Shown: positions 19,624-27,478 of the stretch, one piece after another
How the letters are laid out: each line of letters starts with the position of its first letter
Position numbering within the stretch: position 1 is the stretch's first letter
Assembly (NCBI GenBank): GCA_965223435.1
Contig: CBDCWQ010000001.1
Coordinates: forward strand, 371,158 to 435,157
Direction: 5' to 3'
Source of the DNA: CBDCWQ01 sp965223435
Lineage (GTDB): Bacteria; Myxococcota; Kuafuiibacteriia; Kuafuiibacteriales; Kuafuiibacteriaceae
Length of the DNA stretch: 64,000 nucleotides
Position numbers and translations under genes: made by a program
Notes under the pieces: generated by a model
Told to the model about the DNA's origin: nothing
The model's database searches: none
What the model saw: the letters and a program-made list of their open reading frames with translations, nothing else

Positions 19624-22020
19624 ATGGACTGTTACACAAGCGTGAAAGCACCCAAGGTTTCCACCGCGGTCATCCTGGCCGCGGGACATGGTGAGCGCAT
19701 TCAAAAGAAGGGCAAGGTCGTCCCCAAGCCGTTGGTCAAAATAGGCGGCCTATACCTTATTGAGCGCACCCTCTTGACCCTCAAACAGGCCGGCATCCGG
19801 TCCTTTCGGGTTGTGCTCGGTGCCCACCAGGAACGGGTTCAAGACACGCTCGCCCAACTGGAAAGCCTCGCCCAACTCGACATCGAATTCGTCGACTGCC
19901 CCGATTTTGCCCAAGGCAACGGCGTATCCCTGAAAGCCGGCGCGCGCGGGGTGACGGGGCCATTTTTGGTCGCCATGGGCGACCATGTGGTCACCAAGGA
20001 GGTCATTGAAGGGCTCATCGACCGGGCCGGTCAAAACCCTAGCATGGCCCACCTTGCGACCGACGACGACATCGAAGGTGTCTTCGATCTCGAGGACGCC
20101 ACCAAGGTCAAAACCAACCCCGAAGGCCAGATCGTCGCCATCGGTAAAGAACTCGAGGACTTCGACAGCATCGATACCGGACTGTTCTACTTTCCCGCAG
20201 GCGCAGGGGCGGAGATCGAAAACGCAGTCAACAACGGCAGCACGTCGGTCAGCGGGGTCGTCTGTGCGCGCATTGCGGACTCCGGCTTTTTGAGTGCCCC
20301 AGTCACCGAGGGGTTCTGGCAAGACGTCGACACCAAAGCCATGGCCAAGGAGGCGGAACGACGGCTGCTCAAGACCCTGATCAAACCCACCGATGGGGCC
20401 ATCAGCCGTTACCTGAATCGAACCGTCTCCATCGCCGTCAGTCGAGTCCTGGTGCGTTTCGGCGTTCGCCCAAACACCGTGACCACCGGCGTTTTTTTTC
20501 TCACGCTGATCGCCGCGGCCCTCGTGGCTACCACCGAGTACCGCTGGATTGCCCTGGGCGGGCTCCTGTTCCAACTGGCCTCCATCCTCGACGGATGTGA
20601 TGGCGAAATCGCGCGTCTGACCCACACCGGCACCCGCTACGGGGCTTGGTACGATACCCTTTCAGACAATCTCCGGTACGGAATCTTTTTTGGGGCCATC
20701 GCGGTGGGTGGGTACTGGGAAACAGGCAGCGAGTTGTACCTCTGGGCGCTGGTGCTCTTCTCAGTGACGCTCGTCTACATGGTGAGCACCATGGCTCGCT
20801 ACGTGTGGAAAACACAGGATCACCTCAGCAACCTCGCAGTGACCCAAAAAATTGAAGAAAAGGCGGAAGCCACGCCCGCTTGGTGGGAGCGGTTGCTCGC
20901 TCCGTTCCATGGGCTGGTGAAACAAGACGTGAGCGCCTTCGCAGCCATGACGCTGTGCGTGATCGGCTTTCCACGCCCCATGTTTTGGATTGCGCTCGTA
21001 GGGCTCTTGTTGATGACCGTATCGGTGGTTTCGGCCCTCAACCAGTCACAAGCTCCCACCGAAGAAGAAGGCTCAAACCCGGTCACCTTTTTATTCTATG
21101 TCATTGGGCTCAGCATTCTCGGGTATCTTCTGAGCCAAACGCCCATCGATCCCATCTTTGAGTCCTTGCGTACCGTGGGGTCGGGCATCTTTTTGTTTTT
21201 CTTGGTTGCGCCCTTCTGGTTCGCCGCCAACGCATTGAGCCTCTCGAATCTCGCAGACAACCGCGTGAACTTCTTGAATCTGTATTACACCCAGTTTGTG
21301 GGTGAAGCGTACAACGCCGTCGTTCCCCTTGCGGGCCTGGCCGGTGAGCCCTACAAAATCAAACATCTTTCGCAGTGGTTGCCTCTGGGTGATGCCACAC
21401 AAGTCATCGTCCGCGATCGAATCATCCACGCCATTTCTGGGCCCCTCTATGCGTCGGCGGTGCTCGCTTTGGGCCTGTGGCTAGCCCCACTCCCAAAAAC
21501 CGCTCTGATTCCTCTGGCGGTCCTCGCGGGCGCCCTTTTTGTGGGCGCCATCATTTTGATCGGCTTGATGCTCTCCAAGCTCCCCACCATCCTGTCCAAC
21601 TTCGTCTTGAACCGATTTTCCGTCCTCAGACCCTTGGCACGATGGGAGCGTTTTGATGCGCGCAGACTGTTCGTGTCGCTCGGCTGCAAGCTCTTAGGGC
21701 GGGCCATCAATCTGGTCGAAATTTGGGTCGCGCTTAAGCTCTTAGGACTCGAAGGCAGCATCGACCAGGTCGCCCTGATCGCCGCATTCATCACCATGAG
21801 CGCCATCTTTTTCTTCGTCATTCCTCAAGGACTCGGCATCACCGAAGCCGGCATCGCGGGCGCGTTTACGCTCCTCGGGCTGGCACCCGCCGTGGGACTC
21901 ACGTTCGGCTTGATCCGCAGAGCAAGGGTTATTTTCTGGGCCCTGGTCGGTCTGGCCATTCATGTCCCGATCGTGGTCTTTAGCCGGATTATTCGGCCGG
22001 CAAAGGCGATCGCTGATTGA
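19624..22020 (+). CDS. Nucleotidyltransferase / CDP-alcohol phosphotransferase / flippase-like membrane fusion protein
   Basis: Three modules sit in about 798 residues. (1) About 10-245: a nucleotidyltransferase with AVILAAGHGER, the GDHV metal site and FWQDVDT, as in inositol-1-phosphate cytidylyltransferases. (2) About 255-480: a CDP-alcohol phosphatidyltransferase with the exact motif D323xxD326G...AR331 x8 G340 xxx D344 xxx D348, membrane-embedded. (3) About 490-795: an LPG-synthase-TM/UPF0104 flippase-like domain of several helices with FFVIPQGLGITEAG near the end. Modules 1 and 2 together resemble the IPCT-DIPPS enzymes that make di-myo-inositol phosphate derivatives; the added third module is not one I know with them. 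The ATG at 19624 is chosen; GTG at 19594 or 19642 are alternatives. Confidence 0.85.
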   Translation: MDCYTSVKAPKVSTAVILAAGHGERIQKKGKVVPKPLVKIGGLYLIERTLLTLKQAGIRSFRVVLGAHQERVQDTLAQLESLAQLDIEFVDCPDFAQGNGVSLKAGARGVTGPFLVAMGDHVVTKEVIEGLIDRAGQNPSMAHLATDDDIEGVFDLEDATKVKTNPEGQIVAIGKELEDFDSIDTGLFYFPAGAGAEIENAVNNGSTSVSGVVCARIADSGFLSAPVTEGFWQDVDTKAMAKEAERRLLKTLIKPTDGAISRYLNRTVSIAVSRVLVRFGVRPNTVTTGVFFLTLIAAALVATTEYRWIALGGLLFQLASILDGCDGEIARLTHTGTRYGAWYDTLSDNLRYGIFFGAIAVGGYWETGSELYLWALVLFSVTLVYMVSTMARYVWKTQDHLSNLAVTQKIEEKAEATPAWWERLLAPFHGLVKQDVSAFAAMTLCVIGFPRPMFWIALVGLLLMTVSVVSALNQSQAPTEEEGSNPVTFLFYVIGLSILGYLLSQTPIDPIFESLRTVGSGIFLFFLVAPFWFAANALSLSNLADNRVNFLNLYYTQFVGEAYNAVVPLAGLAGEPYKIKHLSQWLPLGDATQVIVRDRIIHAISGPLYASAVLALGLWLAPLPKTALIPLAVLAGALFVGAIILIGLMLSKLPTILSNFVLNRFSVLRPLARWERFDARRLFVSLGCKLLGRAINLVEIWVALKLLGLEGSIDQVALIAAFITMSAIFFFVIPQGLGITEAGIAGAFTLLGLAPAVGLTFGLIRRARVIFWALVGLAIHVPIVVFSRIIRPAKAIAD

Positions 22021-22751
22021 GCAATTGGATCCATAGGCTCTTCTTGTTCGCTGCCCTTTTGTCGTCGACAAACGCGGCGGCAGAAGAGACCTTTTCATCC
22101 ACGACAACCATTACGCCCGGCCGCGAAAAACTCTGGTGTGATCTGGTCCTCGATGACTTCCGCCAAACGAAGCCAGGGAAATTTCCCGTCGGCTGGCAAA
22201 CCAGACATGATCACAACCTTGAGGAGGCGAAACAAAAAGGTATCTACGTCGTCGAAAAAGAAGGGAAGCGGCAAGTGCTGCACGCGCGCTACGGTACCCA
22301 TACCATCAGCATCGTCCGCAAGATTCGTGGGTGGGACCTGGACAAATATCCCTATCTTCAATGGCGATGGAAGGCCCTGAAGCTGCCGCGGGGCGGCAAC
22401 GAGTCCAAGTCAAAAACCAACGACAGCGTGGCCTCGGTTTATGTGGTATGGGATGCGGGATGGCCATTCAAGGTGTCCTGGTTGCGACTGGCTTGGAGCA
22501 CAACCCTCAACGTGGGGAAACACATCTCGCGCCGCATGGGCCATGACCATATCGTCATCATGGAGTCCGGCCCTAAAAAGGCGGGGCGCTGGCAGGTCGC
22601 CCGAGTCGATGTCCGTCACCTGTTTCGAAAATACATCGACAAAAAGACCCAAGATCCGGTCGCGCTGGCGATAACAACCGACGCGGACGACACCCAATCC
22701 ACGGCGGAGGCACTCTATGCAGACTTCAGACTCTGCCGGAAAGCCCTCTAA
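22017..22751 (+). CDS. DUF3047 family periplasmic protein
   Basis: This protein has 244 residues with an N-terminal signal peptide (LFLFAALLSSTNAAAEE). The mature part shows the DUF3047 layout: LVLDDF near the start, WDLDKYPYLQWRWKALKLP in the middle, then VYVVWD and IVIMESG. Its biochemical role is unknown; the fold is probably a jelly-roll beta-sandwich, which would suit binding of a ligand in the periplasm. It starts at a TTG that overlaps the stop of the fusion gene by four bases (TTGA), so translational coupling is likely. The next gene overlaps its 3' end by 35 bases. Position in the operon suggests a part in handling the product of the fusion enzyme. Confidence 0.8.
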   Translation: MSNWIHRLFLFAALLSSTNAAAEETFSSTTTITPGREKLWCDLVLDDFRQTKPGKFPVGWQTRHDHNLEEAKQKGIYVVEKEGKRQVLHARYGTHTISIVRKIRGWDLDKYPYLQWRWKALKLPRGGNESKSKTNDSVASVYVVWDAGWPFKVSWLRLAWSTTLNVGKHISRRMGHDHIVIMESGPKKAGRWQVARVDVRHLFRKYIDKKTQDPVALAITTDADDTQSTAEALYADFRLCRKAL

Positions 22752-25230
22752 GAAGGGCTCGGGCCTCTACGACCGTCTGGTAGATTCTTGGACGAGAACT
22801 TCTTTTGCCCATCCTTGGCGCGTCCTTCTCGCGGTGTTGGCTGTCGCGGCGGGCGCCGCGCCCTTCGCCGCATCACTCAAAATTGACACCGACATGAAAA
22901 AGCTTCTGCCCCGATCGTATCCCACGGTCAGGCAGATGGATGTGGCCATCAAAAAAGTGGGCGACCTTGGCTATTTCAGCCTCGTCATCGAAAACGAAAA
23001 CCGCGAGGAATCCCTCCGATTCGCCCAGGCCTTCGCAAAAAAAATAGAAGGGTCACCGTACGTTCGGACCGTCCTGTTTGAAAACCCGACAGAATTCCTC
23101 AAACAATATCGTTTTGTCCTTACCCCCCTCGAAGACTTGGGCCGAATTCGGCGTGAGGTCCTGAAAGCTCGGCGAAAACGAAGCCCGTTGAGCCTCAACC
23201 TCGAACAAGACGGTGAGGCCAACTCTCAAAAACCCCCAGTGCCCGAGCCGCAAGGGGCGTCGGAAGGACTGGAGACACTCAAGAAAAACTACACCCGTCT
23301 CAACAACATGCGACGCTACCACTTCAGCGAAGACGGACGCATCATGGCGATGCAGATCCGCCCGCGAAAGGGCGTCACGAACTTGGCTTTTGTCAAGCGG
23401 ATGCACAACTACCTTTTGGACGAAGCCACGGCCCTCAAGAAAAACGGCTTTTCCCAAGACATGAACCTTCACGTCAGCGGCTCACTCAAAAACAAACTCG
23501 ACGAATACGACATCATTATTGGGGATATTCTGCGCTCCGCGTGGTCTTCAGGCCTTCTCATCTTGGTCATGCTCGTGGCGTTCTTCAGAAGACCAACCAT
23601 CTTGGCGTTGGTGCTTGCGCCCCTCGCCATTGGGCTGATCTGGACTTTTGCGGTCGCACAGATGGCCATAGGCTTTCTCAATACGATCTCGGCCATGCTC
23701 TTTGTGGTGCTGTTCGGTCTGGGCATCGACCATGGCATCCACCTTATGAAGCGGCTTCAACGTGAGGTCGAAAGCAAAGAGGACACCCTCGACGCTGTCA
23801 CCGCAACCCTCCGGCAAACGGGCAAGGCCGTCTGGGTATCTGCGCTGACCACTGCGGGTGGCTTTCTCCTCATGCTCATCGTGGACTTTCGCGGTTTCTC
23901 ACAGCTCGGATTCATTGCCGGCGTGTCCATGCTGCTCATTACCGGCGCGTATTTTTTGGGTTTGCCCGCCCTGACCTGTGTCTTCAACCGCCGGGGGCTG
24001 TTTAGAAAAAAAGCCTCCCAAAGCCACAACGGGGGGAGATGGCATCGCTTTTTTCAAGCATACGGCAGACTTCCCTCACACGTTGGGGCTTTTGCCCTCT
24101 TGGGCCTGGTCGCCATCGGCGTAGCCTCTGCGCTCAGGCTCTCTTTCAACTACGATTTTACAACGCTCCAAGGGACCAACGTTGCATCCGAAGCCATCAA
24201 GAAAAAACAAGCTAAAGTGTATACCGAATCCCTGACGCCGGGTGCGGTGGTCTTTGCACCCGACGATACCTCGCTGGACGCCATCATCGCCGAACTCAAA
24301 ACACGGCGCCAATCCGATACCGAAAGCCCCACCATCGACAAAGTGATCAGCCTGCGGACTTTTGTGCCCACGGACCAAGAAAAACGCCTTGAAGTGATTC
24401 GAGATACGGCGCGACTGATTACCCCGATGGTGCTGAAGAAGACCGAAGACCGGACCCTTCGCAAAATTCTCAAAGACCTCAAGCGTTCCGCAAAACTCGA
24501 GCCCATTGGCATGAAAGACGTCTCGCCAGAGATCCTCGATTTTTTCACACCGCAGGACGGCTCGCAGTCTCGAATGATCTTCATCTTCCCGTCGATAGAG
24601 CGCAAGCACGGCCTATCAGCCATCGCCTTTGCCGACGATATGGGACCGATTGAGGTGGGCAAAGAATCATACCTGATCACCGGCGATATGCTGATTTTCG
24701 CGGAAATCCTGCGCCTGGTTGTGGACCAAGGGCTCATGCTCTTTGGACTAAGCCTACTGGTCATCGCCGGTCTGGTGTTGTGGCAGTTCAAACAAAAAGC
24801 GTCCGCGGGGTTGGCCCTCTTGGCCCTCGCGGGGGGCCTAGGACTGATGGCCGTTATCCTCGATGTGTTCGGTGTGGACATCAACCTCTACAACATGGTC
24901 ATCTTCTCGGCGGTAGTTGGCATGGGCATCGATTCCTCCATCCATCTGACCTCCCATTGGATTGAGGCACGGGCAGCAAACGACACGTCCGATTCTCCGG
25001 CGCTGACGGCCGCCCGCTCCGTGGGAGGCGCGGTGAGCGCGTCGGCCCTGACCACGGTCGCGGGCTATGTAGGGATGATCCTGTCCAACCATCCGGGTCT
25101 TCGGAGCATTGGCATTCTGGCGGTGATCGGACTGGTCTCATGTTGGATCGTGACCCTCTTCTTACTCCCTATCTTTCTCAAGAGATTTGACAACGCCCCC
25201 GTGATCGCGAGCCCATCGCATGCCTCTTAA
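22717..25230 (+). CDS. RND/MMPL family transporter, HpnN-like
   Basis: This inner-membrane exporter has 837 residues. One transmembrane helix near 35-55 is followed by a large periplasmic loop, then five helices; this is repeated in the second half, giving the two-fold RND plan. Typical motifs are FVVLFGLGIDHGIHL in the first half and SAVVGMGIDSSIHL in the second, plus DTDMKKLLP in the periplasmic porter region. Length and motifs are closest to the HpnN (hopanoid) and MMPL lipid exporters. The start overlaps the DUF3047 gene by 35 bases and the stop overlaps the TolC-like gene by 11. Partnership with an HpnM/MlaC-like carrier supports lipid rather than drug transport. Confidence 0.85.
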   Translation: MQTSDSAGKPSKKGSGLYDRLVDSWTRTSFAHPWRVLLAVLAVAAGAAPFAASLKIDTDMKKLLPRSYPTVRQMDVAIKKVGDLGYFSLVIENENREESLRFAQAFAKKIEGSPYVRTVLFENPTEFLKQYRFVLTPLEDLGRIRREVLKARRKRSPLSLNLEQDGEANSQKPPVPEPQGASEGLETLKKNYTRLNNMRRYHFSEDGRIMAMQIRPRKGVTNLAFVKRMHNYLLDEATALKKNGFSQDMNLHVSGSLKNKLDEYDIIIGDILRSAWSSGLLILVMLVAFFRRPTILALVLAPLAIGLIWTFAVAQMAIGFLNTISAMLFVVLFGLGIDHGIHLMKRLQREVESKEDTLDAVTATLRQTGKAVWVSALTTAGGFLLMLIVDFRGFSQLGFIAGVSMLLITGAYFLGLPALTCVFNRRGLFRKKASQSHNGGRWHRFFQAYGRLPSHVGAFALLGLVAIGVASALRLSFNYDFTTLQGTNVASEAIKKKQAKVYTESLTPGAVVFAPDDTSLDAIIAELKTRRQSDTESPTIDKVISLRTFVPTDQEKRLEVIRDTARLITPMVLKKTEDRTLRKILKDLKRSAKLEPIGMKDVSPEILDFFTPQDGSQSRMIFIFPSIERKHGLSAIAFADDMGPIEVGKESYLITGDMLIFAEILRLVVDQGLMLFGLSLLVIAGLVLWQFKQKASAGLALLALAGGLGLMAVILDVFGVDINLYNMVIFSAVVGMGIDSSIHLTSHWIEARAANDTSDSPALTAARSVGGAVSASALTTVAGYVGMILSNHPGLRSIGILAVIGLVSCWIVTLFLLPIFLKRFDNAPVIASPSHAS

Positions 25231-26605
25231 GGGACTTTGGGCCATCGGCGTTTTTGTGCTTTGTGCGCAGGCTCTCGCCGCCGAGACCCCTGAAGCGCTC
25301 CAAGAAGTCCAACGGCTTTCGCTTCACGAATGCATCAGCCACGCCCTCACCAACAACGCCCTCCTTGACGCCCTCCAATATGAAGTGGAGCGTGCCCAAG
25401 CAAGGAAACGGGCCGCAGACGCAACCAGGCTGCCCAAGATTCAGAGCACGATGCTGTTTGGACCCATTCCCGAGGCGAGAGGCAATGCGGTTGCCACCGA
25501 AACCCCCACAAACGACTTCGACCTCGACAGTATTGGCCCCTTCTTCCGTTTCGAAGCGCAAATCATCCAGCCCATCTGGACTTTCGGAAAAATAAGCAAC
25601 CTACGCGATGGGGCCCGAGCCTTGGTCAAAGTCAAAGAAGCAGAAGAAGGCGCGCTCAGGCGAACGATCACCACGCAGGTCAAAGAGCTCTACCACGGAT
25701 GGCTCTTCCTCGAAGATACCGAAAAACTCATAGAAGAAGTGCTGGAGCGTATCCAAAAAGCGCGCAAGGACCTCGATACCCGCTTGAGTCGCGAAGACGC
25801 CGGTGTAAGTCCTATAGACCGATTCAAACTCCGGGTATTCAAGAGTGATATTCAAAGCCAAGGTGCAGAGGTTCTCTCGAAAAGAGAGATCCTTCAAGAC
25901 GGGCTTAGACGCCTCGTTGCGCTCAAGAACCCGTGGAGGCCCGCCGCCAAGAAGCTCAGAGCCACCCCTGTGCCTGCGATCACAAGAGAAGCTTTGCTTG
26001 CAGAGGCCCTCGCGCAAGACCTACAACTAGAACAGATTCAGCACGGCATTGAGGCACTCCAGGCCCAGCAAAGATTTCGAATGGCACAGTACTACCCAGA
26101 CCTCTTCCTCGCGGGACAGACCCGATACGCTGTAGCCCCCAACCGCGACGACCAGCTGAGCCCCTTTGCGAACGACAATTTTAATTTCTTTGATGCGGGC
26201 ATCGCGTTGGGCCTCCGGTTCCGCTGGGACGTAGGCGTTCATGCCGGCCGCCTCGACGAAGCCCACGCCGAGCGCCTGGCTCTAGAGTCCAAAAGAGACG
26301 CCCTGCGTGAACACATCGCCCATGGCGTCCACCGCGCATTTGCCCAGTGGCAGGCAAAGCAAAAACAGATGGCCTTCAAGAAAAAGTCATTCAAGGCCGC
26401 CCGTGCCTGGAGCGTATCGGCGCTCAACGGACTCGAGCTTGGAACCGGCTCGGTCAAAGACGCCATCGAGGCCCTCAAAGCGCATTTGACGGTGCGGTTT
26501 GAGTTGTTACAAACCATCTACCAGCACAACAAAGCGCTGGCACAACTCTCGTCACGCGTGGGCCGAGAGCTCGATAAGGAGTCAAATCATGAAGCCAAGC
26601 CGTAA
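25220..26605 (+). CDS. TolC-like outer membrane efflux protein
   Basis: This outer membrane channel protein has 461 residues. A signal peptide (AIGVFVLCAQALAAE) is followed by the OEP-type coiled-coil repeats. The first begins LSLHECISHALTNNALLDAL, the usual opening motif, with LPKIQSTMLFGP and QPIWTFGK as in the barrel strands. The second half repeats the pattern (LAEALAQDLQLEQIQ, YYPDLFLAGQTRY, GIALGLRFRWD). It would carry substrate across the outer membrane in complex with the RND protein. No separate periplasmic adaptor of the HlyD type is encoded here. It overlaps the genes on both sides. Confidence 0.87.
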   Translation: MPLKGLWAIGVFVLCAQALAAETPEALQEVQRLSLHECISHALTNNALLDALQYEVERAQARKRAADATRLPKIQSTMLFGPIPEARGNAVATETPTNDFDLDSIGPFFRFEAQIIQPIWTFGKISNLRDGARALVKVKEAEEGALRRTITTQVKELYHGWLFLEDTEKLIEEVLERIQKARKDLDTRLSREDAGVSPIDRFKLRVFKSDIQSQGAEVLSKREILQDGLRRLVALKNPWRPAAKKLRATPVPAITREALLAEALAQDLQLEQIQHGIEALQAQQRFRMAQYYPDLFLAGQTRYAVAPNRDDQLSPFANDNFNFFDAGIALGLRFRWDVGVHAGRLDEAHAERLALESKRDALREHIAHGVHRAFAQWQAKQKQMAFKKKSFKAARAWSVSALNGLELGTGSVKDAIEALKAHLTVRFELLQTIYQHNKALAQLSSRVGRELDKESNHEAKP

Positions 26606-27254
26606 CGCATTGCTCCTGGCCTCATTCATGGTAGGTCTCGCTCTGTTCCCCTCGGGGCTCGAGGCCAAAGGCCCTTCCGCCACGACAGACCCCAAAGCTT
26701 TTACTAAAAAGCAGATCGAAGCCTTCACCCAGATTGTCGATTCCAAACAAAAACACCGTCTTGAGACCCTGCGTTTAGAAGTTCGAAAGATCTTCGACTT
26801 CAGCGGATTTGCCAAAAACACACTGGGTCGACGCTACAAGGAGCTCAAGTCCAAAGAACAGCGCCGCTTCAACCAAGCGGTACGCGCCCTTTTAGAGAAC
26901 ACCTACCTCAAGCACCCAGACAAAATCTTTCGAGAGCACGCCATCCAGATCACGTCCAGCAACAAAGAGGGCAAACACGCCCAAGTAACCGGTGTTGTGA
27001 AACAAGAAGACGTCGACATGGAGGTTGTCCTCAAAATGACCCCACGCAAGAAAACGTGGGTGGTACACGACCTCGTCCTCGACGAGCTAAGCCTCCTCGA
27101 AGATTATCAGTATCAGTTTAAGTCGTACCTCAAGAACAAATCACCCAAACAGCTCGTTGAGCGCCTCGAACAAAAGGTCGCCGAGCAACGTCAAGCGGCA
27201 TCACCAAACAAGAAAAACGGAACGACCACCCCATCCCCCAATCCCACTCATTAG
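26589..27254 (+). CDS. MlaC/HpnM-like periplasmic phospholipid-binding protein (Ttg2D family)
   Basis: This protein has 221 residues with a signal peptide (LLLASFMVGLALFPSGLEAK). The mature core matches the MlaC/Ttg2D fold: RLEVRKIFDFSGFAKNTLGRRYK, QRRFNQAVRALLENTYL, then WVVHDLVLDELSLLEDYQYQFKSYL, the block forming the lipid pocket. It ends in a basic, low-complexity tail. MlaC ferries phospholipids and HpnM works with HpnN in hopanoid traffic; which lipid is carried here is unknown. The ATG at 26589 has AAGGAG at 26576-26581 with ideal spacing, and the start lies inside the TolC-like gene. It is the last gene of the operon; REP-like hairpins follow. Confidence 0.85.
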   Translation: MKPSRNALLLASFMVGLALFPSGLEAKGPSATTDPKAFTKKQIEAFTQIVDSKQKHRLETLRLEVRKIFDFSGFAKNTLGRRYKELKSKEQRRFNQAVRALLENTYLKHPDKIFREHAIQITSSNKEGKHAQVTGVVKQEDVDMEVVLKMTPRKKTWVVHDLVLDELSLLEDYQYQFKSYLKNKSPKQLVERLEQKVAEQRQAASPNKKNGTTTPSPNPTH

Positions 27255-27258
27255 TTTA

Positions 27259-27478
27259 CGTCCCGACGGGGCACCGGGGACAGGCACCCCATCTAAACAC
27301 GTAAGGCCTGTTCCGTGCCCCCTCGCCGAGGGTGCCTGTCCCCTCTGCGTTACCTTCCCCCGACGTCCCGACGAGGCACCGGGGACATCCCGACGGGGCA
27401 CCGGGGACAGGCACCCCATCTAAAGACGTAAGGCCTGTTCCGTGCCCCCTCGCCGGGGGTGCCTGTCCCCTCTGCGTT
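27259..27478. repeat. Two REP-like hairpin units plus a partial copy
   Basis: Two near-identical units of about 92 bases lie at 27259-27351 and 27388-27478, with a partial copy of the left end at 27364-27387. Each has a long inverted repeat: GGGGACAGGCACCCC at 27276-27290 pairs with 27330-27343, and at 27403-27417 pairs perfectly with 27456-27470. The central bases also partly pair. Tandem palindromic units after the end of an operon are typical of REP/BIME elements mobilised by RAYT transposases; no RAYT gene is in this window. The second unit runs into the 3' end of the convergent transglutaminase gene. Confidence 0.85.
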
